The notes beneath the pieces are model-generated. The model made no database searches. It was not told where the DNA came from and was given only the letters and a program-made list of their open reading frames with translations. Of a DNA stretch of 64,000 nt, positions 51,363-61,368 are shown one piece after another (within the stretch, counting starts at the first letter, position 1; each line of letters starts with the position of its first letter). The stretch covers positions 2,480,001 to 2,544,000 of the forward strand of contig NZ_CP012898.1 in the NCBI RefSeq assembly GCF_001310225.1, given 5' to 3'. The position numbers and the translations under genes are program-made. The stretch is from Pseudalgibacter alginicilyticus. Its GTDB lineage: Bacteria > Bacteroidota > Bacteroidia > Flavobacteriales > Flavobacteriaceae.

Positions 51363-52932
51363 AACCATAAGAATTGGGACACGCGATAGTGAATTAGCAC
51401 TATGGCAAGCCAAAATAGTACAAAGTCAACTACAAAGTTTAGGTCATAAAACAGAATTAGTTCCTGTAAAATCTACTGGCGACTTAGTTTTAGACAAACC
51501 ATTATATCAATTAGGAATTACCGGTATTTTCACACGTACCTTAGATGTTGCCATGCTTAATCATGATATTGATATTGCAGTACATTCCTTGAAAGACGTG
51601 CCAACTTTATTACCCAAAGGCATAGTACAAGCTGCTGTTATAAAACGAGGCAATGTGAATGATACTTTGGTTTTTAAAAACAATGAAGAGTTTTTAGGTT
51701 CCAAAGATGCTATTATTGCTACTGGTAGTTTACGGCGCAGAGCACAATGGTTAAACAGATTTCCAACACATACCATTGTAGACATACGAGGAAACGTAAA
51801 TTCACGTTTACAAAAATTAAAAAATAACGAAGAATGGAATGCTACTATTTTTGCTGCTGCTGGCATTGGAAGGATAGGGCTAAGACCAGAAGAAGCTATT
51901 AATTTAGACTGGATGATTCCTGCACCAGCACAAGGCGCCATCATGATTACTGCTTTAGAAAATGACGAATTTATATTAGCTGCTTGTAAAGAATTAAACC
52001 ATGAAGAAACAGAAATTTGCACCACGATTGAGCGTGAATTTTTAAATAGATTAGAAGGCGGTTGTACTGCACCAATTGGTGCTTTGGCTTATATCAAAAA
52101 CGAGGAAATTAACTTTAAAGGTGTTCTACTAAGTGAAGACGGAAGCAAAAGAATTGATGTAACTCGTGTAAAAAAAGTGGGAGAGCATCATGATATGGCT
52201 AAATATTGTGCCGATTTTGTAATAGAAAGAGGTGGCAAACGCTTAATGGACAACATTAAAAACACCAATAAAAAAACAAATGTATTTTCAACCAAAAATC
52301 TTACTGAAGATCAACGTTTATTATTCAATGAAAAAGTAATTGTTGAAAGTTCAGATTTTATAAAAATTAGTTTGAATAGAATTCATCCACGCTTTTTAAA
52401 AAATGAAATCCAAAACGTAATTATTACCAGTAAAAATGCTGTTGATTCTTTAATTACAAACTTTTCTGCAATCGAATTACAATTTAAAAACATCTATTGT
52501 GTTGGTCGCAGAACAAAACGCCTAATAGAGCAAAAAATTGGAAAAGTTACTCATTTTGAGCATAATGCTAAAAAACTTGCAAACTATTTGGTTAAGTATA
52601 TGGACGGTAAAGAAGTTACTTATTTTTGTAGCGATATCAGACTAGATGAATTACCAAGCATTTTAGTTCAAAATAATATAAAAGTGAATGAAATTGAAGC
52701 CTATCAAACCAAGTTTGATAGTATTAAAGTGGCTGATTCAATTGAAGCAGCTATGTTTTATAGTCCTTCAACTGTTGAGAGTTTTGTTCAAAAAAACAAT
52801 TTGGAAGTGATTGCTTTTTGTATTGGTGAAACAACAGCTAAAGAGGCAAAAAAACATTTTGAAGACGTAAGAATTTCAAAATTACCAACAGTAGAAAGTG
52901 TGATTACGTTAGTTAATCTACACTATATTTGA
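51355..52932 (+). CDS. hemCD: HemC-HemD fusion: porphobilinogen deaminase and uroporphyrinogen-III synthase
   Basis: 525 residues. Residues 1 to about 300 are HemC: IRIGTRDSELALWQAKIV, HDIDIAVHSLKDVPT, GSLRRRAQWL and the dipyrromethane Cys in RLEGGCTAPIGALAY. Residues about 305-525 have the HemD pattern (VIITSKNAVDSLI, CVGRRTKRLIEQK, YFCSDIRLDELPSILVQNN, AMFYSPSTVESF, AFCIGETTAKEAKKH), closing the hydroxymethylbilane ring. The single frame carries the product of one step straight to the next. Overlapping hemA indicates translational coupling. Confidence 0.94.
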   Translation: MSKTIRIGTRDSELALWQAKIVQSQLQSLGHKTELVPVKSTGDLVLDKPLYQLGITGIFTRTLDVAMLNHDIDIAVHSLKDVPTLLPKGIVQAAVIKRGNVNDTLVFKNNEEFLGSKDAIIATGSLRRRAQWLNRFPTHTIVDIRGNVNSRLQKLKNNEEWNATIFAAAGIGRIGLRPEEAINLDWMIPAPAQGAIMITALENDEFILAACKELNHEETEICTTIEREFLNRLEGGCTAPIGALAYIKNEEINFKGVLLSEDGSKRIDVTRVKKVGEHHDMAKYCADFVIERGGKRLMDNIKNTNKKTNVFSTKNLTEDQRLLFNEKVIVESSDFIKISLNRIHPRFLKNEIQNVIITSKNAVDSLITNFSAIELQFKNIYCVGRRTKRLIEQKIGKVTHFEHNAKKLANYLVKYMDGKEVTYFCSDIRLDELPSILVQNNIKVNEIEAYQTKFDSIKVADSIEAAMFYSPSTVESFVQKNNLEVIAFCIGETTAKEAKKHFEDVRISKLPTVESVITLVNLHYI

Positions 52933-53177
52933 TAGTTGTTTGCCATTGGTATTTAACTATTAGCAACGCTATTGTGTATAAAAATGAGGCTGATAAAGCC
53001 CAAGAGTCAAAGACTCATAAAAAGAGTAAAGACTTTAAAATTGATTTAAAAAGTCCAATGAGTTTGAAATCGTTTTTGATTTAATTCAAAAAGAAGCAAA
53101 AATGATAAACAGTTTAATTTATAAAATAAAAACCGTTAAAATGCAAAGTGCCAAAAGCCAATTGCTAACAACTAAAT
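52933..53177. other. Spacer between hemCD and hemE
   Basis: 245 bases with repeated A-rich phrases (AAAAAGAGTAAAGAC, AAAAAGTCCAATGAG) but no frame longer than about 20 codons and no clear terminator; hemE may be read through. Confidence 0.4.
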
Positions 53178-54200
53178 ATGAAGAACGATTTATTTTTAAA
53201 AGCATTAAAAGGTGAAACCGTTAACCGTCCTCCTGTTTGGATGATGCGTCAGGCAGGGCGTTACTTACCAGAATTTATAGCCATACGTGAAAAATATGAT
53301 TTTTTTACACGTTGTAGAACTCCAGAATTAGCAAGTGAGATAACCGTACAACCCATCCGAAGATACGGTATGGATGCTGCTATTTTATTTAGCGATATTT
53401 TAGTTATTCCACAGGCTATGAATATTGAAGTACAAATGAAACCAAATTTTGGTCCTTATTTACCAAATCCAATTCGCACTCAAAAAGCTGTAGATAATGT
53501 TATTGTTCCAGATGTAAAAATGGAACTTGATTATGTATATCAAGCCATAAAAGCCACCAAGGAATTACTTAATGATGAGATTCCATTAATTGGTTTTGCA
53601 GGTTCACCATGGACAATTTTATGCTATTGTGTACAAGGCCAAGGCAGTAAAACTTTCGATAAAGCCAAAGAATTTTGTTTTACAAACCCTGTTGCAGCAC
53701 ATCAATTGCTTCAAAAAATAACAGATACTACCATTGCTTATTTAAAAGAAAAAGTAAAGGCTGGATGTAATGCTGTTCAGGTATTTGATTCGTGGGGAGG
53801 TATGCTTTCTCCTATTGATTATCAAGAATTTTCTTGGCAATATATACAACAAATCATTGATGCACTAAAAAAGGATACTCCTGTAATTGCCTTTGGAAAA
53901 GGTTGTTGGTTTGCACTGAATGATATGGCAAAATCTGGTGCCTCGGCAATAGGTGTTGATTGGACCTGCTCTCCAAGAAACGCAAGGTACTTAACTGGTG
54001 GAAATATAACTCTTCAAGGAAATTTTGACCCTTCAAGACTATTATCGCCTCCAGCTGAAATTAGGAAAATGGCACACCAAATGATTAACGAATTTGGAAA
54101 AGATAAATATATAGTAAATTTAGGCCATGGTATATTACCAAATATTCCATTAGACCATGCAAAAGCATTTATAGATGCTGTAAAAGAATACGAAAATTAA
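53178..54200 (+). CDS. hemE: Uroporphyrinogen decarboxylase
   Basis: 340 residues. Decarboxylates uroporphyrinogen III to coproporphyrinogen III. Signature [14 protein letters not shown] near the start, [14 protein letters not shown] (catalytic Asp), [12 protein letters not shown] and [23 protein letters not shown] near the end. Complete and typical. Confidence 0.97.
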   Translation: MKNDLFLKALKGETVNRPPVWMMRQAGRYLPEFIAIREKYDFFTRCRTPELASEITVQPIRRYGMDAAILFSDILVIPQAMNIEVQMKPNFGPYLPNPIRTQKAVDNVIVPDVKMELDYVYQAIKATKELLNDEIPLIGFAGSPWTILCYCVQGQGSKTFDKAKEFCFTNPVAAHQLLQKITDTTIAYLKEKVKAGCNAVQVFDSWGGMLSPIDYQEFSWQYIQQIIDALKKDTPVIAFGKGCWFALNDMAKSGASAIGVDWTCSPRNARYLTGGNITLQGNFDPSRLLSPPAEIRKMAHQMINEFGKDKYIVNLGHGILPNIPLDHAKAFIDAVKEYEN

Positions 54201-54343
54201 AAATTTTTGAGAGTAACCCGATTTTTTAAGTCACAGATTTTCAATCGAAAATTACAACTATAAAAAGTCGGCAGTACTTTCATCACGGGCTTTCTGCGAG
54301 TAGCTATCACAGACTGTTCAATCGATTAAACAAAAGTTGCGAT
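54201..54343. other. Spacer after hemE
   Basis: Holds a small hairpin (ATTTTC / GAAAAT around 54237-54252) and a more GC-rich stretch CATCACGGGCTTTCTGCGAG (from 54281), unlike its AT-rich surroundings. It may be part of a dispersed intergenic repeat, but I cannot show a second copy. Confidence 0.3.
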
Positions 54344-55087
54344 ATGATTAAAAACATCATTTCAGGAATCAAAGCATACTTCGGTGCGTTTAGTTTAATT
54401 TCAAAACTAAAACTCTGGAAATACTTTGCTATTCCAATGCTAATAAGTCTTATAACAGCTATCGTAATTTTTAGCTCAGCCTATGGACTATCAGATGATA
54501 TAGGAACTTTTATTTCAAAAATTTGGATTTGGAACTGGGGTAAAGAAATCTTTACTACTATTAGTTCGTTTATTGGAGGATTAACAATCATTATTTTAGG
54601 ACTAATTCTTTTTAAGCATATTATTATGGCTCTATCAGCCCCATTTATGAGTCCTGTTTCAGAAAAAATTGAAGCCTATTTAACAGGAAATATACCAAGT
54701 TCAAATAGAAACACCACATTTTCTGAACAACTATGGCGAGGCATCAAAATTAACAGCAGAAATCTTATCATGGAATTATTAATCACCATTCCAATTCTAC
54801 TTTTAAAATTCATACCTGTAATTAATATATTTTCAACCATTTTACTATTTATGGTTCAAGCTTATTATGCAGGTTTTGGAAATATGGATTACACGTTAGA
54901 ACGCCACTTTAAATACAAAGAGAGTTTACAATTTATTAACAAAAATAAAGGCTTAGCAATAGGAAATGGCATCATATTTTTACTATTTTTATTCATTCCT
55001 TTTTTTGGAGTGATTTTAGTTCTACCACTATCTGTTACGGCTGCTTCAATAAAGACAATAGAAACTATAAATAACAAAAAGTACTAA
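54344..55087 (+). CDS. EI24/CysZ-like membrane protein
   Basis: 247 residues with four or more membrane helices (YFAIPMLISLITAIVIFSSAYG, FIGGLTIIILGLILFKHIIMAL, LLITIPILLLKFIPVINIFSTILLF, GIIFLLFLFIPFFGVILVLP). The pattern SAPFMSPVSEKIEAYLTG and ELLITIPILLLKFIP matches the EI24 domain family, which includes the E. coli sulfate permease CysZ. Substrate here is unknown. nhaA follows after 3 bases. Confidence 0.85.
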   Translation: MIKNIISGIKAYFGAFSLISKLKLWKYFAIPMLISLITAIVIFSSAYGLSDDIGTFISKIWIWNWGKEIFTTISSFIGGLTIIILGLILFKHIIMALSAPFMSPVSEKIEAYLTGNIPSSNRNTTFSEQLWRGIKINSRNLIMELLITIPILLLKFIPVINIFSTILLFMVQAYYAGFGNMDYTLERHFKYKESLQFINKNKGLAIGNGIIFLLFLFIPFFGVILVLPLSVTAASIKTIETINNKKY

Positions 55088-55090
55088 TAA

Positions 55091-56383
55091 ATGGCTAAAA
55101 GAAATATTTTATCCCCGATTCAAAAATTTTATCAAATTGAAAGTTCAAGTGGTATTTTATTGCTGTTTGCAACAATTATGGCTCTTATTTGGGCAAACTC
55201 ACCATTAGCTGAAAGCTACCAATCTTTATGGCAATATAAATTAGGATTTACTTCCGAAGGTTTCGAGTTAAACAAACCACTTATATTATGGATAAATGAT
55301 GGTCTAATGGCTATCTTCTTTTTCTTAATAGGCTTAGAAATTAAACGAGAATTTCTTATTGGCGAACTTAATTCTTTAAAAAAAGTCGCATTTCCTTTAT
55401 TCGGTGCTTTAGGAGGCATAATACTTCCTGTAACCTTATATTTTGTACTTAATACCAACCCTGACACCCTTAAAGGTTGGGGAGTACCAATGGCTACTGA
55501 TATAGCATTTTCATTAGCCATACTGAACGCACTTGGAAACAGAGTTCCATTAAGCCTTAAAATATTTTTAACGGCATTTGCTATTGTAGATGATTTAGCT
55601 GCTGTATTAGTAATTGCCATATTTTACAGCAGTGATATTCAAATAGACATGTTAGGTATTGCACTATTATTATTAGGAGTTTTATATCTACTATCCTATA
55701 AAGGTTATTATACCAAATTTTTAATGATTGTGTTAGGCATTGTCATTTGGACCTTGTTTTTAAAATCAGGTATTCACCCAACATTATCTGGTGTATTATT
55801 AGCATTTTCTGTGCCTATTAGCCAAAAGATTAAAACCAACGAATTTGTTGATAATTTAGTAACTATTACGGGAAACATAAAGAAAGCTGCAGATTTAAAA
55901 GAACCTATTCTTTCTAAAGATCAAATTCGAGAAATGATTAACTTACAGAATTGGGCTAACAAATTTAAATCACCACTTCAAGATTTAGAACATGATTTAC
56001 ACGATTGGGTTGCCTATTTAATCATACCCGTATTTGCTTTGGCCAATGCAGGTGTTTCACTACATACTGATATAGGTTTAGATAACAATTTAATACTAAA
56101 AATAATTATTGCTTTAGTAGTAGGTAAAAGTGTTGGAGTAACTTCAATTATATTCATAGCTAGAAAATTAAAGCTTATTGAAGTACCTGCTGATATTAGT
56201 AACAGACATATTATTGGTGTGTCATTTTTAGCTGGTATTGGGTTTACAATGGCTATTTTTATTGCAGGCTTGGCGTTTATAGATCCTATATATGTTGACT
56301 CCTCAAAAATTGGTATTTTAATAGGTTCTGTGGTTGCTGCTATAATTGGCTACATTATTTTAAATGATAAAAAGAAAAAGTGA
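55091..56383 (+). CDS. nhaA: Na+/H+ antiporter NhaA
   Basis: 430 residues, 11-12 membrane spans. Exchanges Na+ for H+ for pH and salt homeostasis. The paired aspartates in FAIVDDLAAVLVIAIFY and the WGVPMATDIAFSLAIL motif form the ion site. The cytoplasmic linker in the middle is slightly long (LQNWANKFKSPLQDLEHDLHDW). The stop overlaps the GTG start of hemF (GTGA), so both are co-translated. Confidence 0.96.
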   Translation: MAKRNILSPIQKFYQIESSSGILLLFATIMALIWANSPLAESYQSLWQYKLGFTSEGFELNKPLILWINDGLMAIFFFLIGLEIKREFLIGELNSLKKVAFPLFGALGGIILPVTLYFVLNTNPDTLKGWGVPMATDIAFSLAILNALGNRVPLSLKIFLTAFAIVDDLAAVLVIAIFYSSDIQIDMLGIALLLLGVLYLLSYKGYYTKFLMIVLGIVIWTLFLKSGIHPTLSGVLLAFSVPISQKIKTNEFVDNLVTITGNIKKAADLKEPILSKDQIREMINLQNWANKFKSPLQDLEHDLHDWVAYLIIPVFALANAGVSLHTDIGLDNNLILKIIIALVVGKSVGVTSIIFIARKLKLIEVPADISNRHIIGVSFLAGIGFTMAIFIAGLAFIDPIYVDSSKIGILIGSVVAAIIGYIILNDKKKK

Positions 56384-57282
56384 AAACCAAATTCTTTCAG
56401 TACATTCAAAACTTACAAGACAACATCTGTTTCAAATTAGAAGCCATTGATGGGAAAGCAAAGTTTCAAGAAGATATTTGGGAACGTCCAGAAGGCGGTG
56501 GCGGACGAACTCGAGTAATTGAAAACGGCAACGTTTTTGAAAAAGGTGGGGTTAATATATCTAGGGTTTATGGTAAATTGCCAAAATCCATGCAAACCTA
56601 CTTTAATGTTGGTGATGTTGATTTTTTTGCCTGTGGATTGAGCTTAGTATTACACCCAAAAAACCCCATGGTACCAACCGTTCATGCCAATTGGCGCTAT
56701 TTTGAAATGTATAATGAAAATGGAAATATTATTGATAGTTGGTTTGGTGGCGGACAGGATTTAACACCTTACTATTTATTTGAAGAAGACGCTATACATT
56801 TTCATCAAACCTGTAAAACTGCCTGCGATAAACACAATGCAGAGTTTTATCCAGCATACAAAAAACGTTGCGATGAATACTTTTATAACACACATCGTGA
56901 AGAAGGCAGAGGCATAGGAGGATTGTTTTTTGATTATTGTAAGGCTACAAAAAACATGTCTATAGAAAATTGGTTCAACTTTGTAACTGAAGTAGGCAAT
57001 AGCTTCTTAGAAGCCTATATACCTATTGTGAAAAAACGAAAAGATTTATCTTTTACAAATGCTCAACGAAATTGGCAAGAAATACGTCGTGGACGCTACG
57101 TAGAATTTAATTTAGTACACGACAAAGGCACCCTTTTCGGCCTAAAAACCAACGGTCGTATTGAAAGTATTTTAATGAGTTTACCACCACATGTACAATG
57201 GGTGTATAATTATCATCCAGAAACAGGAAGCGGAGAAGAAAAACTTATAAACGTTTTAAGAAACCCAAAAGATTGGGTGTGA
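56380..57282 (+). CDS. hemF: Oxygen-dependent coproporphyrinogen III oxidase
   Basis: 300 residues from GTG 56380. Converts coproporphyrinogen III to protoporphyrinogen IX with O2. Signatures: WERPEGGGGRTRVIENG, FEKGGVNISRVYG, WFGGGQDLTPYYLFEED, EEGRGIGGLFFDYC, RRGRYVEFNLVHDKGTLFGLKT. Its presence, together with HemJ, means the pathway is set for aerobic growth. Confidence 0.97.
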   Translation: MKTKFFQYIQNLQDNICFKLEAIDGKAKFQEDIWERPEGGGGRTRVIENGNVFEKGGVNISRVYGKLPKSMQTYFNVGDVDFFACGLSLVLHPKNPMVPTVHANWRYFEMYNENGNIIDSWFGGGQDLTPYYLFEEDAIHFHQTCKTACDKHNAEFYPAYKKRCDEYFYNTHREEGRGIGGLFFDYCKATKNMSIENWFNFVTEVGNSFLEAYIPIVKKRKDLSFTNAQRNWQEIRRGRYVEFNLVHDKGTLFGLKTNGRIESILMSLPPHVQWVYNYHPETGSGEEKLINVLRNPKDWV

Positions 57283-57286
57283 ATTA

Positions 57287-59914
57287 TTAATTCCAAATAA
57301 CTGCTTTTTTAGTAGTTTTTTTAAACGAATTTGACAGGTGAAATAATCTTGCTTTTAACAATATTTTTCGCCCTTCAAAATGCCTTGTGTAAAACACCTT
57401 GCAAGTTCCTACATGGTGCTTCCAGTGTTTTAAAAACACGTCACAACGTTGTTTTTTAACTCCTAATAATTCTGGGACGGAATAATAATTTTGAATTTTA
57501 AATCGTCTTCTAAACCAATTTGTTTTCACAATTAAATAACGAGGATTTTTAATAGGCTCAATAATTTCTTGAAGTGCATTTATAAATAAAGCACTTTCCA
57601 ATTCGCTGGCTCCTTTTATAACACAAATCACCTCACCTTTTAGCAATGAATTAATAGTTAATTTAATACTGCCTCTTTCAGTTGTTATTTCATTTAAATC
57701 ATACAAACTATCTAAAAGCGCATTAGCTATTTTTTCTAAATCTTTATGCAATGACCCAAATTGAAGGTAATTTTTAATCGATTTATATGTTTTCCAACCA
57801 AAAGACAAGCCTAAAGCGAGCAATAATGTATACAAAAAACTGATCACACCTTTAGTCATTAAAATGTTTAAGTTCTTAACAAAAAACTGGGGTAAAAAAA
57901 ATAATAAAGCTATTAGTAATTCAAAAAAACTATAGCGAATCACATCATTAAAAGTCTTATTTTTTTCTACCTCAAAAGGCTCATCACCCTGATAATATTG
58001 CTTAATTTCTCTAGACATTGTAGTTCCAACCTCAATGGCATTATGCCATTTTTCTTTTAAAATAGCACGGTTTTTTGATTGAGTTATTGTGCCTTCATTC
58101 AATGATTGAAAATTAACATCTGTGAAATTATCAGGCAGATTCAACCTATCAATACCACTTTCAATATAATTCTTATCAGAATTTGAAACACCTACAAAGG
58201 CATCAAACCGACGTTTTAGTGTTTCAATATCTTTTCCACCTTTATCATCCGTAGGATCTAAACACACCAGATGCCAAATGTTTCCTGTTTTGTTTAGGTT
58301 TCCTTTTTGAGTTCTGATAGCACGACCACGCATTTGATTAGAAGACACATATGAACCAATAAATGAAGCTAATACCAAGGTGTTTATAGAAGGAGCGTCC
58401 CACCCTTCTCCTAAAAGAGATTTTGTGCCAATAAGAATTTTAAAAACTCCCAATTCAAACATTCTAGTCATAGTATCTACTAAATGATTTGCACCAACTT
58501 TTGGAAGTATTTCAACATAATTACTATCCGGTATAAATGGAACGACATTGTAATTTTCAATCGGTTCAATCTCCCCAAAAGCTTCTATATTACTTTTATG
58601 AATAATGACTAAACTTCCTGTTAACACTCCCATTTCTTCTTTTGGAATGGAACTTACTCGAAGATGCTGAAAAATGGGAACAACACCCAATTTATCAATG
58701 GAATAAACGGCTTTATCTTCAGTAGTTTTGAACTCTTTTTTAATATAATCAGTTAAAACAACAGCTCGTAAATCTAATTTTAAATTTTGATATTCATTAG
58801 AAATAATATCAACTACACTTAGCAATTTACTTGAACTACTGGACAAGGAACGATACAGTTGATTATTGCCAATTAAATCTACTTTCTTATTTTCAAAAAT
58901 ATGCAACCTTCTAAGTTTAGTTTCTAATTTTTCTAAATACGATTCGTTCTCAATTAAATTAAATCGATCAGAAACAATTAAATTCTGAAATAAAACTTGT
59001 GCCCATTGGTTTGTAAAAACAGGAAAATCAACCTTTTCATCCTTTTCAAAACCTAAAACGTATAAATTTTCTTTAGATATTTTTTGACTAATAGCATTTA
59101 AAAAAATTAAAATAGCCGAAAAATATTCTGGATTTCTATAAATATCACTTAAATAATTTTCGGTTATTTTAAAAAAACGATGATTTTTTATAAAAGAAAT
59201 AAACTCAGAATTTACTTTTAAATCATCTATAAAATTTGAAATTTTCTTTCTGTATTCAAATATAAAATGAATCTCTTTTTCTTTAGGTTTAGAAAAATAA
59301 ACAAAATCTTGATGCGGACATAAATCGCCTTCCTTTACAAGTTCAGGCACTACTATTTCTTCATCAATATCTCCACATAGTTTAAAATATTTTGACACTT
59401 CTAAAGCATCACTATCATACGGTGGTGTTGCCGTTAAAGCCACCATAGTTATATTATTATCATATTTTAATTGAAATAAACATGTCCACCAAACATTTTT
59501 TAAATGATGTGCTTCGTCTAAAACAATAACTTCAATTTTTTCTTTTTGAAAGAAAGCAAAATAATCAGCTTTATTTTCAAATGTTTTATAAAAAGAATGT
59601 AACGATTGATAAGTGGAAAAAGTAATTGCTTTAGGATTCTTAATGTCAAAAGAAAAATCATCAAATACGGTCTTGTCTACAAAAAAGCTTTGCAACCTGT
59701 TTTGCCATTGATTTCTAACAGTAAGTGTTGGAGCAAGCACCAAAGTTTTTTTACCAATTTGCCTTACTATTTCAATACCTAAAATAGTTTTTCCTGAGCC
59801 AGGAGGCGCCACTACATGCAAATGATTATCATCAATATGCTTACTAATATTCTTTATAAATTTTTCCTGATAACTACGCCAAGGAAAAATAAATTTTAAA
59901 TTTTTAAAGAGCAT
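57287..59914 (-). CDS. Membrane-anchored SF2 DEAD/DEAH helicase of unknown function
   Basis: 875 residues. Helicase motifs are in order: Walker A VAPPGSGKT (residues 35-43), DEAH at 133-136 (IVLDEAHHLKN), TATP (161-164), motif V ILIGTKSLLGEGWDAP (493-508) and motif VI QMRGRAIR (527-534). A wide insertion of about 290 residues separates the two RecA lobes. Two transmembrane helices (662-680 and 688-708) and a C-terminal domain of about 165 residues follow. I know no named family with this layout. It is convergent with hemF (4 bases apart) and divergent from the YchJ-like gene, a lone insertion inside the heme gene run. Defense or nucleic-acid repair at the membrane are possible but unsupported. 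Confidence 0.85.
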   Translation of the reverse strand: MLFKNLKFIFPWRSYQEKFIKNISKHIDDNHLHVVAPPGSGKTILGIEIVRQIGKKTLVLAPTLTVRNQWQNRLQSFFVDKTVFDDFSFDIKNPKAITFSTYQSLHSFYKTFENKADYFAFFQKEKIEVIVLDEAHHLKNVWWTCLFQLKYDNNITMVALTATPPYDSDALEVSKYFKLCGDIDEEIVVPELVKEGDLCPHQDFVYFSKPKEKEIHFIFEYRKKISNFIDDLKVNSEFISFIKNHRFFKITENYLSDIYRNPEYFSAILIFLNAISQKISKENLYVLGFEKDEKVDFPVFTNQWAQVLFQNLIVSDRFNLIENESYLEKLETKLRRLHIFENKKVDLIGNNQLYRSLSSSSSKLLSVVDIISNEYQNLKLDLRAVVLTDYIKKEFKTTEDKAVYSIDKLGVVPIFQHLRVSSIPKEEMGVLTGSLVIIHKSNIEAFGEIEPIENYNVVPFIPDSNYVEILPKVGANHLVDTMTRMFELGVFKILIGTKSLLGEGWDAPSINTLVLASFIGSYVSSNQMRGRAIRTQKGNLNKTGNIWHLVCLDPTDDKGGKDIETLKRRFDAFVGVSNSDKNYIESGIDRLNLPDNFTDVNFQSLNEGTITQSKNRAILKEKWHNAIEVGTTMSREIKQYYQGDEPFEVEKNKTFNDVIRYSFFELLIALLFFLPQFFVKNLNILMTKGVISFLYTLLLALGLSFGWKTYKSIKNYLQFGSLHKDLEKIANALLDSLYDLNEITTERGSIKLTINSLLKGEVICVIKGASELESALFINALQEIIEPIKNPRYLIVKTNWFRRRFKIQNYYSVPELLGVKKQRCDVFLKHWKHHVGTCKVFYTRHFEGRKILLKARLFHLSNSFKKTTKKAVIWN

Positions 59915-59956
59915 ATTAAGAATTAGTATTTTTATAGTTTCAAATATAGAAAAACT

Positions 59957-60343
59957 ATGAACTGTTACTGCGGAAATTTAAAAACTTACGCCCAATGCTG
60001 CCAAAAAGCACATAAAAACATGAACAAAGCAGTAACAGCGGAACAATTGATGCGTTCTAGATATTCTGCATTTGTATTAGCTAACGGCGATTATTTAATG
60101 CAAAGCCATCACAGCTCTACACGTCCAATAAAAGAAAAAAAAGACATTGTAAAGTGGGCTAAATCAGTAGAATGGATAAAATTAGAAATTTTAGAAACTT
60201 CCAAAGGATATGAAACCGATAGTGATGGGACTGTAACATTTAATGCGTATTTTTACAAACACGGAAAAATACGTGTCATTCACGAAAAATCCATATTTAT
60301 AAAAGAAGACAATCACTGGACTTACTTAGGTTTAAGTCAATAA
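59957..60343 (+). CDS. YchJ family protein with SEC-C zinc motif
   Basis: 128 residues. The N-terminus CYCGNLKTYAQCCQKAH is a SEC-C type zinc-binding motif, and the rest is the YchJ domain (AVTAEQLMRSRYSAFVLANGDYLMQSHH, WTYLGL), an NTF2-like fold. Function unknown. It is followed by hemB after 11 bases. Confidence 0.85.
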   Translation: MNCYCGNLKTYAQCCQKAHKNMNKAVTAEQLMRSRYSAFVLANGDYLMQSHHSSTRPIKEKKDIVKWAKSVEWIKLEILETSKGYETDSDGTVTFNAYFYKHGKIRVIHEKSIFIKEDNHWTYLGLSQ

Positions 60344-60354
60344 AACACAAAAAA

Positions 60355-61344
60355 ATGTTCCCTTTAAGAAGAAACCGAAGATTAAGAACTAATGAATCCA
60401 TTCGTTCATTAGTTCGTGAAACCATTATAACACCAAACGATTTTTTAGTGCCTCTTTTTGTAGTGGAAGGCAAAGGTGTAAAGGATGAAATTTCATCCAT
60501 GCCAAACTACTTTCGTTACAGTTTAGATTTATTAGAAAAAGAAGTTAAAGAACTTTGGGGATTAGGTTTAAAATCGGTGTTGCTTTTTGTAAAAGTCCCT
60601 GACCATTTAAAAGACAATAAAGGAACTGAAGCTTTAAACCCTAACGGACTCATGCAACGTGCTATTAAAACAGTTAAAAATGTATGTCCAGATATGTTAG
60701 TGATGACCGATGTAGCTCTCGACCCCTATTCATCAGTTGGTCATGATGGTATTGTGCAAAACGGTATGATTATTAATGATGAATCGGCCGAAGTTTTAGC
60801 AAGAATGGCTTTAACACACGCCCAAGCAGGATCAGATTTTATTGCACCAAGTGATATGAATGATGGCAGAACACTACAAATTCGCCAACTACTAGAACAA
60901 GAAGGTTTTAAAAACACAGGTATCATGGCCTATACTGCAAAATATGCCTCATCTTTTTACGGGCCTTTTCGCGACGCGCTGGATTCTGCACCTGTTGACA
61001 TGATTGATGTACCAAAAAACAAAAAAACTTACCAAATGGATTTTGGTAATAGATTGGAAGCTGTTAGAGAAACCCTAATAGATATTGATGAAGGGGCCGA
61101 TATTGTCATGGTAAAACCAGGACTTTCATACCTCGATATTTTAAGAGATATTAAAAATGAAGTTGATGTGCCTGTAGCGGTATATCAAGTTTCTGGCGAA
61201 TATGCTATGATAAAAGCTGCTGCCGAAAAGGGGTGGCTAAACCACGATCAAGTGATAATAGAAACTACTACTGCTTTTAAACGTGCTGGAGCCGATATTA
61301 TAGCGAGTTATTTTGCTAAAGATGTTGTGAATCTGATTTCGTAA
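60355..61344 (+). CDS. hemB: Delta-aminolevulinic acid dehydratase (porphobilinogen synthase)
   Basis: 329 residues. Condenses two aminolevulinates to porphobilinogen. Schiff-base lysines in MAYTAKYASSFYGPFRDA and IVMVKPGLSYLDI; also FIAPSDMNDGR. The metal-site segment reads DVALDPYSSVGHDGI with no cysteines, so this is a Mg/K-type enzyme and not the Zn-Cys type of E. coli or animals. Complete; likely expressed with the YchJ-like gene upstream. Confidence 0.97.
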   Translation: MFPLRRNRRLRTNESIRSLVRETIITPNDFLVPLFVVEGKGVKDEISSMPNYFRYSLDLLEKEVKELWGLGLKSVLLFVKVPDHLKDNKGTEALNPNGLMQRAIKTVKNVCPDMLVMTDVALDPYSSVGHDGIVQNGMIINDESAEVLARMALTHAQAGSDFIAPSDMNDGRTLQIRQLLEQEGFKNTGIMAYTAKYASSFYGPFRDALDSAPVDMIDVPKNKKTYQMDFGNRLEAVRETLIDIDEGADIVMVKPGLSYLDILRDIKNEVDVPVAVYQVSGEYAMIKAAAEKGWLNHDQVIIETTTAFKRAGADIIASYFAKDVVNLIS

Positions 61345-61368
61345 ATTAGCACTAACAAAAAAACACAA

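Noticed and set aside
51561-52025. 154-codon minus-strand frame within hemCD
   Set aside because: Antisense to the conserved HemC domain, no promoter.
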